Below are positions 44,201 through 49,325 of a DNA stretch of 64,000 nt, one piece after another. A program made the translations under genes and the position numbers. The DNA lies in assembly GCA_025267735.1 (NCBI GenBank), contig CM046299.1, positions 19,552,232 through 19,616,231 on the forward strand. Reading direction: 5' to 3'. Under the pieces are notes generated by a model that did no database searches, was not told the DNA's origin, and was given only the letters and a program-made list of their open reading frames with translations. Every line of letters starts with the position of its first letter. Position 1 is the first letter of the stretch. The stretch comes from Mactra quadrangularis. Lineage: Eukaryota > Mollusca > Bivalvia > Venerida > Mactridae.

Positions 44201-46514
44201 AGTTGCTTTATATAGCGGTTTTACCAAATTTTCATGAGCAAGCAAAGAAATAAAAATATTTTTTGTAAAAACTGTCAAAATTGAGGTGCGAGTGAATCCA
44301 TAGAACATATGATCAACTTGTTGTGGCCTAACCAATTATTATACTGGTTCTAATAGTGTAACTTTATTGTACTGTTTAATTAAAATCAACTATGAATACA
44401 CTATTTACACCCATATTGTCAAACTGGTTTGGGTACAAAAGTACTGTCAGAAACTGATTTATATTACCTTAAATGTTTTTGAAGTGAACCTTATTGTCCT
44501 TTTTTAGTCATATTAACTACTTTTAACAATAAAATAACTTAATATATTGTCAATATGTACACTTCTTTATAAAATTAATAGACTTGTGATATTATATGTT
44601 TGCACGATTAATCAATTCCAGGAATTAAAATTGATTCTTATTAAAATAGAATCAGAATCAATTAACCAGGTGCCAGCGTTAGTATTCACCTCAATATAAA
44701 AGCTGCCAGGCTATCTCAGTTGATAGCACACAAGTCTTCGGATAAAGGGGTCTTAGGTGTGATACCCAGACTTGACATACTTTGGTCAAGTTTGGTCATG
44801 AAATAACTCCTACGGCCATTCTCCCTCCTACCACTGATTCTAAATCATGTAGAGCAGTTGTCAGTCTCTGACGAAAGTATGTGCGTAGTAATTGATTAAC
44901 AGCTGAATCCAGATATCTAACCTTCCAGGAATGGGGAGTAGGTTGACTGAACTTTGTTATATAACCTATACACTGTGTTGCTATGGCATGAAACCCAGCA
45001 AACCATACAAAATATCCCAGGAATTTAGATTGATTTCTTATTAAAATCAAGTCGGAGTTGAATTAACTGGATAAACATAACAATCTGAGTTCATATATTT
45101 ACCTAAAGTATTTTTTATCAAACTTCAGATACTGTGGTCATGGTAGTGGAGGACGTTTCTTTACAAGTTATGAGATAGAGAAACTATCATGTAGAGCTGT
45201 GGCATTGTTAATGGGATGTAGTAGTGGTAAATTATTAGTTAAAGGTCAACTAGAAGCCGCAGGAATGATGATTAGCTACTTTCTAGCTGGATGGTAATTT
45301 CAACATTTTGTGTATATTTGATTTTAATGATGGTCTGTCTGCTCCATGAGGATACATGATGTGTAGAGCATTTTTAGTGCATGTTTAGCTCAACTTTACG
45401 AAGTAAATGGAGAGCTCTCCTACTCTCCCTAGCGCGAGCATCCGCGTCGATATTTCTGATTAAAGTTTTTGTGCTGTAAAATATTTTTTACTGTAACCTT
45501 TTTTGTTTCTTAAGGTATCAACTTCAAACTATAAATATATGTACCTTATTATCAACCACATCTCATGTGACAAGGATCATAACTCCAAGTACATTTTGTT
45601 TTATTTCTTAGATATTGACTGCAAACTTTAAACATATGTTCCTTATTATCAACCTCACCTCATGTAACACGGTTCATAACTCCAAATACATTTCTTTTAA
45701 GAATTACCTCCCCTTGAACTTAGAGTTTTCTTTAAAAAAATATTTTATTTTACTTTAAATTTGTTAAGGTTATATTTTCAAATTCTATAATATGTATGCT
45801 CCTTATCATCAACCACATCTCATGTGACAAATACTTACTTAGTCAAGCATGCTGTCTCTACTGACAGCTCTTGTTACTCTGGTTTTATAAACCTTATTTA
45901 TGCCCAAATGCTCGTAGTTTGTCATGATCTTCACATCTGTCTGTCTGTCTGTCTGTCAGTTAGCAATTTCATGTTTAGGCCATAATTTTTTACATCTACA
46001 CCTACCGACCATTATGTTTTGGCATAAGTGGCAGAATACGCTAAAAAAAGGAACATAAAAATAGGGAAGACAGAGGTAGATAGTTTAAAGATAGAAAATA
46101 GCCGAAAGCTTTGGATGACTTCTTTCCAAACTTTTGGCCTGGCTTCTCCTGCTACCATCATTACTTTTTTTAAATGATACCATTTTGACTTTATATTTCA
46201 ATTGTATATTTTAATTGAATAACTCAGACTTTACATTTCAATTGTATAGTTTTATTGAATAATACCTTGTTTCAATGAAAGAAAATATATCTATTTACAG
46301 TCCAAGTATGGTAGCCAATCTGTGGGACGTCACTGATAGGGATATAGACAAGTTTACTGGTGAACTCATCAAAAATTGGTTTGAATCTTATGATGGTACC
46401 TACTTAGCCAAAGAAGTTCAGAAAGCAAGATTTATTTGTAAACTTAAACATTTAAATGGATTTGCTCCTGTTGTGTATGGATTACCTGTGTTTATAAAAA
46501 ATGGCAAACATTGA
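5223..46514 (+). CDS. ESPL1: Separase (separin), 24 coding exons
   Basis: Separase is the CD-clan cysteine protease (peptidase C50) that cleaves the cohesin kleisin at anaphase and is held inactive by securin and Cdk1-cyclin B. Coding exons: 5223-5294, 15388-15648, 16670-16814, 17171-17968, 18823-18936, 19717-19823, 20832-21016, 21954-22055, 23976-24107, 30184-30307, 31113-31424, 31876-32109, 32546-32801, 33537-33678, 34411-37262, 38148-38367, 39468-39583, 40203-40327, 41188-41451, 41982-42164, 43025-43245, 43782-43865, 45129-45293, 46301-46514. Every intron is GT-AG, all phases join, and the sum is 7,428 nt (2,475 residues), against about 2,120 in vertebrates. The start is the first in-frame ATG after an upstream TGA at 5211. 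Exon 1 (24 codons) is the least certain, because it is short and separated by a 10-kb intron. Confidence 0.93.
5485..5930 (+). repeat. SINE family 2 copy, split by a small transposon
   Basis: AAGGTATATGGAGATG, then GGTAGGTGAGTTCAGG and AAGCTAGGTTATGTGC, leading to an ATAACCT..GTTAAACCC end, match the copies at 15712-15935, 20505-20740 and 42183-42475. The family is interrupted between 5699 and 5907 by the 207-bp element described next; its GTTAAACCC end resumes at 5914. Lies in separase intron 1. Confidence 0.7.
5700..5906. mobile_element. 207-bp palindromic MITE with 9-bp target duplication
   Basis: GACACAGCG flanks the insert exactly (5691-5699 and 5907-5915). The ends are imperfect inverted repeats: 21 bases from each terminus agree at about 16 positions and share CAGAC and GTCCC. 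The interior is almost wholly palindromic and built from repeated CGTCCCCAA and GTCCTTGGAC words. A 9-bp duplication fits Mutator-like elements. It has no coding capacity. Confidence 0.75.
6417..6659 (+). repeat. 5' LTR
   Basis: A 243-bp direct repeat with TG..CA ends, identical to 14972-15214 except A at 6503 where the other copy has G. It should hold the element's promoter and polyadenylation signal. I see no convincing TATA box. Confidence 0.95.
6660..6861 (+). promoter_or_regulatory. Retroelement leader: possible primer site and splice donor
   Basis: TGG triplets suitable for starting a tRNA primer-binding site occur at 6662 and 6676, but I cannot match either to a particular tRNA. A strong splice donor, CCT|GTAAGT, lies at 6817, 45 bases before the gag ATG. 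With the acceptor at 11805-11806 it would remove gag and pol to make an env message. Confidence 0.5.
6862..7782 (+). CDS. gag: Gag polyprotein with two CCHC zinc knuckles
   Basis: 306 residues. The start ATG at 6862 has a strong context (AAAC ATG G); the frame is open upstream but has no earlier ATG. Residues of about 30-200 form the helical capsid-like region of retrotransposon gag proteins (KPKEFKDWIKSIEKFGEL; RRVKQKPGETVQVYAERM). The nucleocapsid part has two CX2CX4HX4C knuckles, CHYCKREGHVIKEC from residue 228 and CYNCGIRGHYAREC from residue 270. Gag packages the RNA and assembles the particle. The frame ends only 21 nt after a -1 slippery site. Confidence 0.93.
   Translation: MAEQVFVDLFRSVDGQMANLTTTMGAQGVAKIVEKFDGNKPKEFKDWIKSIEKFGELTRVPGDRTKYIAYQSSRGPVSDFLKRYMDNHNDHTWERIKAELKLRFGEVVDAQHARLLLRRVKQKPGETVQVYAERMLNLGEDAFEGQDPRAVQAELIGYFVDGLRENSLKLKIMRENPADFQAAVAIATREQNLYKRFQLRTGISQDSYATSNEIEPMDISHLRPKVRCHYCKREGHVIKECRVRKRDQKMQVSVVRQNVTNGKNRQSIVCYNCGIRGHYARECQKPNGDVSEKMRNAHLNASPSQM
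7755..7798 (+). promoter_or_regulatory. Predicted -1 ribosomal frameshift signal between gag and pol
   Basis: TTTAAAC at 7755-7761 is in register with gag as T_TTA_AAC, the X_XXY_YYZ pattern. After a 7-nt spacer, CTTCCC (7769-7774) can pair with GGGAAG (7793-7798) around an 18-nt loop that holds the gag stop codon. Pol is in the -1 frame and is open from before this point, with no need of its own start codon. The slip itself is inferred. Confidence 0.75.
7761..9309 (+). CDS. pol: Pol, first part: protease and reverse transcriptase N-terminal region
   Basis: This frame has no suitable ATG and probably continues from gag by -1 frameshifting. The retropepsin active site LLDSGAEVSLIHRR is near 7905-7946. 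Reverse transcriptase follows: KKDGSKRFCVDFRQLNKI near 8870; ITKLNSYPLPIIDDIL; FNVMPFGLTNAPAIFQ near 9090; and the catalytic YLDD near 9186-9197. The frame is lost at a T7 run (9302-9308), after which the reading frame continues as the next entry. The domain order and spacing are normal for Ty3/gypsy up to that point. Confidence 0.9.
9310..11658 (+). CDS. pol: Pol, second part: RT thumb, RNase H and integrase
   Basis: It continues the polyprotein in a different frame. The RT thumb is seen as SFIGMCSYYRRFIPHFSEIA. RNase H begins at TLYTDASDKCIGSCL near 9630 and includes TIEKEAYAIYYSLQKLDHYL. The integrase zinc-binding HHCC motif runs from HYHEKLGHMG near 10355 to CVTCQL near 10470. Its DDE core includes AVDVSGPF, LLSDNGTE and the glutamate of NGLIERYHR. 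The acidic, serine-rich C-terminal tail after about 11430 is not a chromodomain that I recognise. Catalytic residues are intact. The break upstream means the present copy would not give full-length pol unless the T7 run is a sequencing error. Confidence 0.92.
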   Translation, partial: KSETTYLGFVINDQGVVPEKRKVDIIQNLLPPTNVREVRSFIGMCSYYRRFIPHFSEIAEPIISLTRKFARFNWTNECQVAFDKLKNKLVELPLLCFPDPSLPYTLYTDASDKCIGSCLTQTVRMNDEQVERPIYYLSHRLSDTQTRWSTIEKEAYAIYYSLQKLDHYLHNAEFVIKCDHRPLKYLLESPMQNKKISLWALSIAGYNCKIEYLAGSENSVADLLSRVPSTVTNNEDTPLSDPDVSNQTYEISALNSNRFEPRRYARCTPQLGDKVKKPKFRNLDMQVEQDKDDVIAKLKQGLVQETLSPSVAKKYLLLDEILYFVSDPDNEPILRLVIPQHLQKEIIVHYHEKLGHMGIDKTYDAIHPKYYWVNLYKNITNFVNNCVTCQLRSSQRNKVPVQETDTPPFAWAKCAVDVSGPFPTSLSGNRYIVSFIDLYSGFPEAFAVPNKEAETIAHLLIDEVCTRYSNPLELLSDNGTENINRVMKETLSALNINHVTTSFYRPQANGLIERYHRTLVDIISKKLATNEGTWDMFLNQALAAIRFGVNESSKHSPFRLLFNREVVFPIDNVLKPRRKYQGEEPHKIALEQQHKAFMLVHKNREKAKKKRNEYANKNAKEVTLQVGDPVYYRNHTHHNKLDVKWKPYYRILEQTSPVTFIIKHQLDGSTLKAHAQHLRLANLNEWQIPKDDTGRPLRRAQYVEPPVSSSYSSGESSDSDNKHMSLTHHYRKERSDSDSEDDLPLFELQRRIRDRRQRARNEDKASLIDSTSSSEGEREYDS
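11788..11806 (+). promoter_or_regulatory. Splice acceptor for env
   Basis: A pyrimidine-rich stretch, TTTTTCTGTATGTGTTTCAG, ends at 11806. The env ATG follows 15 nt later at 11821 as the first ATG after the junction. Confidence 0.65.
11821..13821 (+). CDS. env: Envelope glycoprotein, F-type class I fusion protein
   Basis: 666 residues from the ATG at 11821, immediately after the splice acceptor. Residues 1-22 form a signal peptide (hydrophobic ILAVLVIFGG). A furin-type site RSKR lies at residues 123-126 (12187-12198). A hydrophobic, glycine-containing segment follows (SILPFIGSALSFLFGTL), in the position and style of the fusion peptide of baculovirus F and insect errantivirus Env proteins. 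Heptad-like helices follow at about residues 145-260. The membrane anchor is about 565-587 (WFYISLSITIVVVLVIVL), with a cytoplasmic tail of about 80 residues. The frame is uninterrupted. The family assignment rests on this architecture, not on a search. Confidence 0.88.
   Translation: MIFWTINILAVLVIFGGPVITENIVKDNVVFRKVNEVSTTRARWLATIIIDYDEIESFLSQIAKDAKAARFLLQESITSYSTNPQYVPFLNVLRSTLAEIDYLDNLRSDIRREVRQLLKITGRSKRSILPFIGSALSFLFGTLSESDLNGIRSQLSKLAHNQESIVHVVEQSLTFINDSRELIRENRHSITTITGSLRKLDDKLRIITEEMAKSISENRHFMEVLAKLDLLVNEINIMTRDARFYLTTLQSQLDYLALGKVSTRIISPAKLCSLLIQIEKTAPKLMALIANPRTNIWDFYRYLTSSTVFIDDKIAIILSIPMIRLDEIFEVYQAVPIPMISPKPLIGAKKFDITAVYNLEAPGFLIDKVRKSYVLLSNNELMACSHENIKFCSAVEPKYSVVMGQTCVINLFTSAKSDYCESRVTKSSLPLAYKLSENEWVIISRIGLNFVLVCGAQQTEINISPPLDIIKLDHKCIASNKYFSLTSPFIVGYSNVSKQSSIDLIPANFSQFNVWQPLNFSFPNLTEISLPEPLKEIKDIPISQFIQELKQRQPINLRKKASHSAWFYISLSITIVVVLVIVLQCFKSKILNFINCLPSCLRRGKTEGHKGTIRQDVELQDMKHGENHSSVVPAPIVEEHTTTFRERLYPKLFGWEGTPEQTDVHV
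14203..14478 (+). CDS. Small ORF of unknown function between env and the 3' LTR
   Basis: 91 codons starting with ATG in strong context (AAAC ATG G, the same as gag). The N-terminal half looks helical (RRWSRIFEITFKNVYTAL). The C-terminal half is rich in proline and threonine (AEPVTPQPRTPEALVTL). I recognise no domain, signal peptide or membrane segment. It would need its own spliced or downstream-initiated message; a weak acceptor (AAACAAACAG) ends near 14141. It may be an accessory gene or a chance frame in the 1.1-kb region after env. Confidence 0.45.
   Translation: MERRWSRIFEITFKNVYTALGSESSITDKNRVTLATQCALETAHQLTGGDPPSRTEIQTVQAEPVTPQPRTPEALVTLRRHHGLGGNSDNL
14951..14971 (+). promoter_or_regulatory. 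Polypurine tract
   Basis: TTTTTGGGGGGAACGCA directly abuts the 3' LTR at 14972. A G-rich purine run with a T-rich block before it is the usual primer for plus-strand DNA synthesis. Confidence 0.75.
14972..15214 (+). repeat. 3' LTR
   Basis: 243 bp, one difference from the 5' LTR (G at 15058). It is followed by the target duplication GTTT at 15215-15218 and then the last 170 bases of separase intron 1. Confidence 0.95.
15388..33678 (+). CDS. ESPL1: Separase exons 2-14: N-terminal helical superhelix
   Basis: These exons encode residues of about 25-995, almost entirely amphipathic helix with leucine-rich pairs. This matches the ARM/HEAT/TPR-type superhelix that family members use to bind securin and substrate. 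No catalytic residues are expected here. Exon 4 (17171-17968) is the longest at 266 codons. Exon 11 (31113-31424) contains a lysine-rich loop (KNKKTKKVGKKKAAATK) that probably lies outside the helical core. Sequence similarity to vertebrate separase is weak in this part, as is usual, so these exons rest on splice sites, phase continuity and open frame rather than on motifs. Confidence 0.85.
15712..15935 (+). repeat. SINE family 2 copy
   Basis: It contains GGTATATGGAGAAG, GGTAGGTGAGTACTGG and a GGTTTAAACCCAT end, matching 42183-42475. It lies in separase intron 2. Confidence 0.65.
18010..18372. mobile_element. 363-bp MITE, copy A
   Basis: The terminal inverted repeats begin AGGGACTTTAGTCAGTTAT and close with GATAACTGACTGAAGTTCCT. 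A second copy at 56273-56634 has the same ends and the same interior. No clear target duplication. Non-coding; in separase intron 4. Confidence 0.75.
19913..20325. mobile_element. 413-bp hAT-type MITE with 8-bp target duplication
   Basis: GTGAGCTT flanks it at 19905-19912 and 20326-20333. The inverted termini are CAGACATTCCGAAAA and its complement. An 8-bp duplication and a CAG start fit hAT elements. The interior is non-coding with repeated ACTGGAC words. In separase intron 6. Confidence 0.8.
20505..20740 (+). repeat. SINE family 2 copy, diverged
   Basis: AGTGAGGTATATGGAACAG, AGCAAGGATAGGTGAG and CCTTAAACCCGATAAAA follow the family order seen at 42183-42475. In separase intron 6. Confidence 0.6.
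22147..22364 (+). repeat. SINE family 1 copy, 3' end lost
   Basis: It starts with the tRNA-like head (CCTAACTCAGTTGGTAGC, an A-box-like word; a degraded B box at GTGGGTTTTATTC). The central domain with CATTCTCC and GCAGTTGTCAGTCTCTGA follows. The copy stops where the MITE at 22367 begins. In separase intron 8. Confidence 0.7.
22367..22542. mobile_element. 176-bp pogo-like MITE, copy 1
   Basis: CAGTATAACCTCTGCAGAAC begins it, GCTTGTACTG ends it, and TA flanks both sides, as in Tc1/mariner/pogo elements. Related copies are at 37832-38014 and about 57632-57796, in the opposite orientation. Confidence 0.7.
22906..23642. mobile_element. 737-bp MITE with 9-bp target duplication, copy 1
   Basis: ACTATAACT occurs at 22897-22905 and 23643-23651. 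The element begins TAGTCCTAAATTTAAGACCC and ends GGGTCTTATATTTAGGACTA. Each end is itself a hairpin: AAGACCCTAC and GTAGGGTCTT lie about 35 bases apart. No open frame of note. Mutator-like by duplication length. In separase intron 8. Confidence 0.85.
26226..26962. mobile_element. 737-bp MITE with 9-bp target duplication, copy 2 (inverted)
   Basis: TGGTAGGGG occurs at 26217-26225 and 26963-26971. The sequence is the reverse complement of 22906-23642 with few differences and the same length. Confidence 0.85.
27187..27752. mobile_element. Degenerate inverted-repeat element
   Basis: TAATAGACCAGTTCA at the left and the complement of GTTATAGACTAGTTCAC at the right form inverted ends. Both ends also contain a GCTGGTTGGCA/TGCCAACCAG pair further in. 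No coding sequence and no clear target duplication. Confidence 0.4.
28101..28193. repeat. Large palindrome, 40-nt arms
   Basis: The arms 28101-28140 and 28154-28193 are complementary at 35 of 40 positions around a 13-nt loop, CTCGCTTCGCTCG. The outer 8 bases, GGATAGAG and CTCTATCC, pair perfectly. The latter is also the target duplication of the adjoining hAT-type element. Confidence 0.85.
28194..29520. mobile_element. 1,327-bp hAT-type element, non-autonomous
   Basis: CTCTATCC at 28186-28193 and 29521-29528 is an exact 8-bp target duplication. The ends are CAGGGACCAGGAAAT and its complement ATTTCCTGGTCCCTG. Subterminal CGGTCC repeats occur on both sides. No transposase frame is present. Length, CAG start and duplication fit hAT. 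Confidence 0.85.
30341..30818. mobile_element. Pogo-like MITE interrupted by a SINE
   Basis: CAGTAAAGTTCTCAATCAGC at 30341, preceded by TA, and GTGGAACTTTACC at the right are inverted ends. A relative is at 47054-47222. The SINE at 30489-30797 splits it. In separase intron 10. Confidence 0.5.
30489..30797 (-). repeat. SINE family 1, full-length reference copy
   Basis: Flanked by an 11-bp target duplication CTGATTGTGGA (30478-30488 and 30798-30808). On the minus strand the order is a tRNA-like head (A box TAGCTAAGTTGGTAG, B box GGTTCGATTCTC), a central domain with GGCCATTTTCCCTCTTACCA and GGCAGTTGTCAGTCACAGAC, and a tail TGTTGCTACAGCGTTAAACC followed by A-rich sequence. It resembles the V-SINE-type molluscan SINEs such as RUDI; that name is a suggestion. 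The tRNA-like head is degenerate and not a tRNA gene. Confidence 0.85.
32975..33246 (+). repeat. SINE family 1 copy
   Basis: Central domain and tail intact, ending GGCGTTAAACCCAACAAAG and an A-rich stretch; the head is partly degraded. In separase intron 13. Confidence 0.75.
34012..34110 (+). repeat. Dispersed repeat, about 100 bp
   Basis: It shares AAAAAAATTTGGCTAATA, TTTGGCGAAACA and GGTGTCGTTAACAATT with 43915-44015. Type unknown. In separase intron 14; its partner lies in intron 22. Confidence 0.6.
34411..37262 (+). CDS. ESPL1: Separase exon 15: long disordered linker with autocleavage-type motifs
   Basis: A single 2,852-nt exon encodes residues of about 995-1945. It opens with a helical segment and continues with a low-complexity region rich in Ser, Thr, Lys, Glu and Asp. 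Two ExxR motifs of the kind separase cleaves lie at 36641-36652 (ETVR, about residue 1739) and 36857-36868 (EIMR, about 1811). EIMR is identical to the main autocleavage motif of the human enzyme, and an IP dipeptide follows the first motif as it does in the human protein. Other short motifs are a KEN at 36581-36589, two RVxF-like motifs at 35357-35371 and 36263-36277, and several TP sites. An internal duplication covers 35618-35740 and 35807-35935. The exon is longer than the vertebrate linker and accounts for most of the extra length. Confidence 0.9.
37832..38014. mobile_element. 183-bp pogo-like MITE, copy 2
   Basis: It begins CAGTACAGCCTCTCTTGAAC and ends TATAACTTATACTG, with TA on both sides. 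Related to 22367-22542 and to about 57632-57796. In separase intron 15. Confidence 0.7.
38148..46514 (+). CDS. ESPL1: Separase exons 16-24: C-terminal protease domain
   Basis: Exons 16-20 encode the substrate-binding region and the pseudo-catalytic part of the domain (RHQVLL in exon 16; a WWNIRSRLD segment in exon 19). Exon 21 contains LPWEGM and GVNPKNTYYILNP, strongly conserved in the family. Exon 23 (45129-45293) carries both catalytic residues: the histidine in YCGHGSG (about residue 2354) and the cysteine in MGCSSG (about residue 2380). Exon 24 contains ANLWDVTDRDIDKFT and ends in YGLPVFIKNGKH and TGA at 46512-46514. Both catalytic residues and the flanking hydrophobic strands are intact, so the protein should be active. 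Confidence 0.95.
38715..38948. repeat. AT-rich minisatellite
   Basis: Roughly ten degenerate copies of a unit near 21 bp, ATTTTATTATTTTCATACAA. In separase intron 16. Confidence 0.6.
38949..39249 (+). repeat. Dispersed repeat 'CCCCGCTTCGAAG', copy 1
   Basis: It begins TATAACCCCGCTTCGAAGAA and ends GCTCACAGATTTACTTGTT. Copies at 40814-41061 and 47939-48197 keep the same ends and interior (TTTCTCAGCAACTATAACAT; CCATGTGGTGTAAAGCGATT). This copy is about 45 bp longer near its 3' end. No coding capacity; the open frames across it are accidental. Confidence 0.8.
39265..39426 (+). pseudogene. 3' stub of an RTE-like LINE
   Basis: Codons 39271-39399 read as the C-terminal end of a LINE reverse transcriptase ORF (NPQERDAWKAGVRNRRRAAS, then LPGRGPTDVDNAPTP and a stop). 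A (GATGAT) tail at 39411-39426 fits RTE-type LINEs. The rest of the element is missing. In separase intron 16. Confidence 0.55.
40814..41061 (+). repeat. Dispersed repeat 'CCCCGCTTCGAAG', copy 2
   Basis: Same ends and body as 38949-39249. In separase intron 18. Confidence 0.8.
42183..42475 (+). repeat. SINE family 2, most complete copy
   Basis: It begins near AACCCGAGTTTGTTGCGCAG, passes through AAGGGGGTACGGATTAGAAT (a possible B box), GGTAGTTGAGTACTGG and AAAGCTAGGTTAGGTGC, and ends ATAACCTATACAATGTGTTG and GTGTTAAACCCAACAAAAT. The last 50 bases are shared with SINE family 1. In separase intron 20. Confidence 0.7.
43915..44015 (+). repeat. Dispersed repeat, partner of 34012-34110
   Basis: The same words in the same order and orientation. 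In separase intron 22. Confidence 0.6.
44703..45008 (+). repeat. SINE family 1 copy
   Basis: Head (GCTATCTCAGTTGATAGC), central domain and a GGCATGAAACCCAGCAAA tail are all present but diverged. The flanks on the two sides (44620-44660 and 45015-45075) resemble each other over about 40 bp, so an older duplication surrounds the insertion. In separase intron 22. Confidence 0.75.
45388..45885 (-). mobile_element. Tandem-repeat transposon, shorter copy ('pearl'/Helitron-like)
   Basis: It begins TTAGCTCAACTTTACGAAGT and ends AAGCATGCTGTCTCTACTGACAGCTCTTGTT. These are the complements of the ends of 51397-52447. Inside are about three roughly 155-bp units. In separase intron 23. Confidence 0.6.
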
Positions 46515-47053
46515 ATGTTTGTATATATCGGGCAGGAACAAATACAGATTTTGAAATTAGAATATTCATCGTTTTTTTATATTCAAATATACATGTATTT
46601 GCGTATTCATTTTTATAAAGATCAAAAATATTCTTTAACTTTGTCCATGACCTTCGAATATGCATATTTGCTCTTCAGAATTAGAATATTGGGTGACGTT
46701 CTGATTACTTAAATATTTTTCCGGCCCTAATATATTTATGTAATTATATGTATACTCAAATGTTGAATATTGTAGAATTTATTCAGTAATACTAAAATCT
46801 GACTGCTTAATGCTCAACCACATTTCTCTACATTAGATCTGAAATTGTTGTGTTTATAGGTTTAATATGAAAGATTTTTTCAATCTTATTAAAATAAATG
46901 TAGAAAGGATGCAAACTTTATATTTTGGTTTTTAACTTTATAGCATTTTGACTTTACATAGAAGAAACAATTCAAGCTTCAGCCTACATGTATTTTTAAC
47001 TTGTACAACTTTTTGACTTTACATATTCATCTGGCAAACATTTAAATTGGTTA
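46515..47053 (+). other. Separase 3' untranslated region, extent uncertain
   Basis: AT-rich sequence directly after the stop codon. The first good polyadenylation signal is AATAAA at 46893-46898; others lie near 47462 and 47557. No repeat copy was recognised before 47054. Confidence 0.4.
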
Positions 47054-47222
47054 CAGTAAAGTTCCGCTATTAAGACCACTTTTGTTTGTCAAAATGATGC
47101 GATTTTTTACCCATATTAAGACCCAATGCTTAATTTGTGAATAAAAGGGTCTCTATAATAAGACCGTTTTGCTATTAATTATGACCATTGATTTTGCTGG
47201 TCTTAATTGTAAAACTATGCTG
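47054..47222. mobile_element. 169-bp pogo-like MITE
   Basis: It begins CAGTAAAGTTCCGCTATTAA and ends TTGTAAAACTATGCTG, an imperfect inverted repeat; TTAAGACC words occur inside both ends. Relative of 30341-30818. Confidence 0.5.
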
Positions 47223-47639
47223 TTCTAATCTCATTCAAAATCTCAGATTTCTGTAGTCTCCACTACAGTAAATGTTAAGGTTTGAATCTTTGGGTGGGTC
47301 ATTGATTTCAGTCCAAACATATTATAAATTAATTAATAAGCAGGGAGTATATATTCCATTATACATATTTGACATGACTTCTTGTACATATTATGAGAAA
47401 ATATTTTATAATATGTTGTACAGTGTCTTTGTATACATAATACTTGATTATCCACTGGCAGGAATAAAATTATTGTGTAATTAATGTATCATTTTATTAT
47501 TTGTAATTTATTATGTTTTTCAAGGAATGAATGTATAGAAACTGACTTTCATCGAAAAATAAATGTCATTTTGGGTGATAGCTAATTTGCATAAAGGCCG
47601 AAGGCATTTCTCCCTCTTTCTTTCTTCAATATGTTTTTT

Positions 47640-47932
47640 TCTACCTATTATTTTGCACTATCTCCATTATTTTTGCATTTCCCTCATACTTTTGCATACC
47701 CCCATTATTTTGCATTTCCCCCATTACTTTGCATTGTCCCTAATTATTTTGCATACCCCCTATTATTTTACATTTCCCCCATTATTTTTGCATATCCCCT
47801 ATTATTATACATTTCCACCATTATTTTGCATTTCTCTCAATATTATGCATCAATCAATCATTATACAAATCACTCTATTATTTTGCATAGACCCCCATAA
47901 TTTTGCATCCTCTAATAATTTTCATAGCTTCT
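47640..47932. repeat. Minisatellite of about 20-bp units
   Basis: Some 13 degenerate copies of CCCCCATTATTTTGCATTTC. It creates long accidental open frames rich in His, Tyr, Phe and Leu. It directly abuts the dispersed repeat at 47939. Confidence 0.85.
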
Positions 47933-47938
47933 TTTCAT

Positions 47939-48197
47939 TATACCCCCGCTTCGAAGAAGAGGGGGGTATACTGTTTTACCCTTGTCTGTGCGTGCGTCCG
48001 TTACAAAATTTCCGTCGCAGTTTTCTCAGCAACTATAACATGCAGCAGCCTAAAACTTTGCATATTGCTTCATCCTATAGTCCCATGTGGTGTAAAGCGA
48101 TTTCATGCTCCTTGCTCATCTACTTCCTGTTTGTCGCATATTTTTAGATTTTGGCGGGGGTATCACTAGTGAGCATTAGCTCACAGATTTACTTGTT
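47939..48197 (+). repeat. Dispersed repeat 'CCCCGCTTCGAAG', copy 3
   Basis: Same ends and body as 38949-39249 and 40814-41061. This copy is intergenic. Confidence 0.8.
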
Positions 48198-49325
48198 ATT
48201 CCAGAGCTATTTCTCTCTAAACTATTTTTGTTCATGATTTTCTCATGACTGACTATGACTACTATCTTAGACTAATTTTATAGAAATCTAGTTATGTTTC
48301 TATAATAATGATTATAATGTTTGGTTTCCATTGTTGTCTTTGCCTTACTCATTGTAAGCCTTGATTTGGGTAATTAGTGCTATATTTAATACTGCCATAA
48401 TGTAAAGTATACAATGGTTGCTCACAGTAGAATTAGCATGATATTTCAGTTCTATTTTAGCGTCACTTGCAATGTATATATTTGTTGTGTAAGTTTCCTA
48501 ACCAACTTGAACTGTCCTAAACAGTTCAGAGCATGTATACTTTAAATGTGTGCCTTGTCAGATGTTAACATTATACCAGTAATTAGATATTCTCTGTATG
48601 ATATATTTTTGTATGTTATGCTTGTGTTATAACTCTAACATATGCATGTGTGTTTTCATTCTATTTAACATGCGGTCATCTATATTTCAGTATTAAACAC
48701 ACAGCTATTAAAATCTACCCCTTCATTAACAAAACTTAATGGTCTAATTAATTTTACTATACATGTACTTGAATAAAAATATAAAGTTCATAGGCTCAAA
48801 CCTGAGTGGCTGTAACTACTTGGATAGGTCAAACATTTTACCTGGCACCAATCTATTTCCCTTATTTATGTTAAAAGAAAGCTAGTATGAAATAAAAGGC
48901 AGCAAAAATAACAAATATGGACTGTTTGAACAACAGATTCACTTGAACTTAAGGTTACAAACTTTTGATTTCAAGCTTTTTTAACTTTAACTACATAAGT
49001 TTATGAATTACTATGAATTATTCATAACTGAATTTAATTGCAATTAATAATGAACATGTACTTTGTGGGCTTAGCGCAAAACTGTCGTAACTATAAAAAA
49101 GAATTAGTTACAACTGTTTTGCGCTGAGCCAGTGACTTGTATTATAGGTGTATTGCTTAGTTGTTAGTTGTAGCATTGATTCAAAATGTCTTTAATTTAC
49201 ACATGGCAGCTGTAATATTTATAATAATATTAATGACTTGTACTATTTTTCAATAATTTATATGTATATCTGTTTGCATTAAATAAATATATAAACAAGT
49301 ATTTGTGTTTGTTGTATACTATTGT
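48198..49325. other. Intergenic, one hairpin, otherwise nothing recognised
   Basis: AT-rich. The arms 49068-49093 and 49105-49130 pair at 23 of 26 positions around an 11-nt loop (GGCTTAGCGCAAAACTG on the left). I see no exon. Confidence 0.5.

Noticed and set aside
45950..45960. CTGT microsatellite
   Set aside because: Short simple repeat without further significance.
47563..48147. 194-codon plus-strand open frame
   Set aside because: It runs across a 20-bp minisatellite and a dispersed repeat; the His/Tyr/Phe/Leu-rich 'protein' mirrors the repeat unit.
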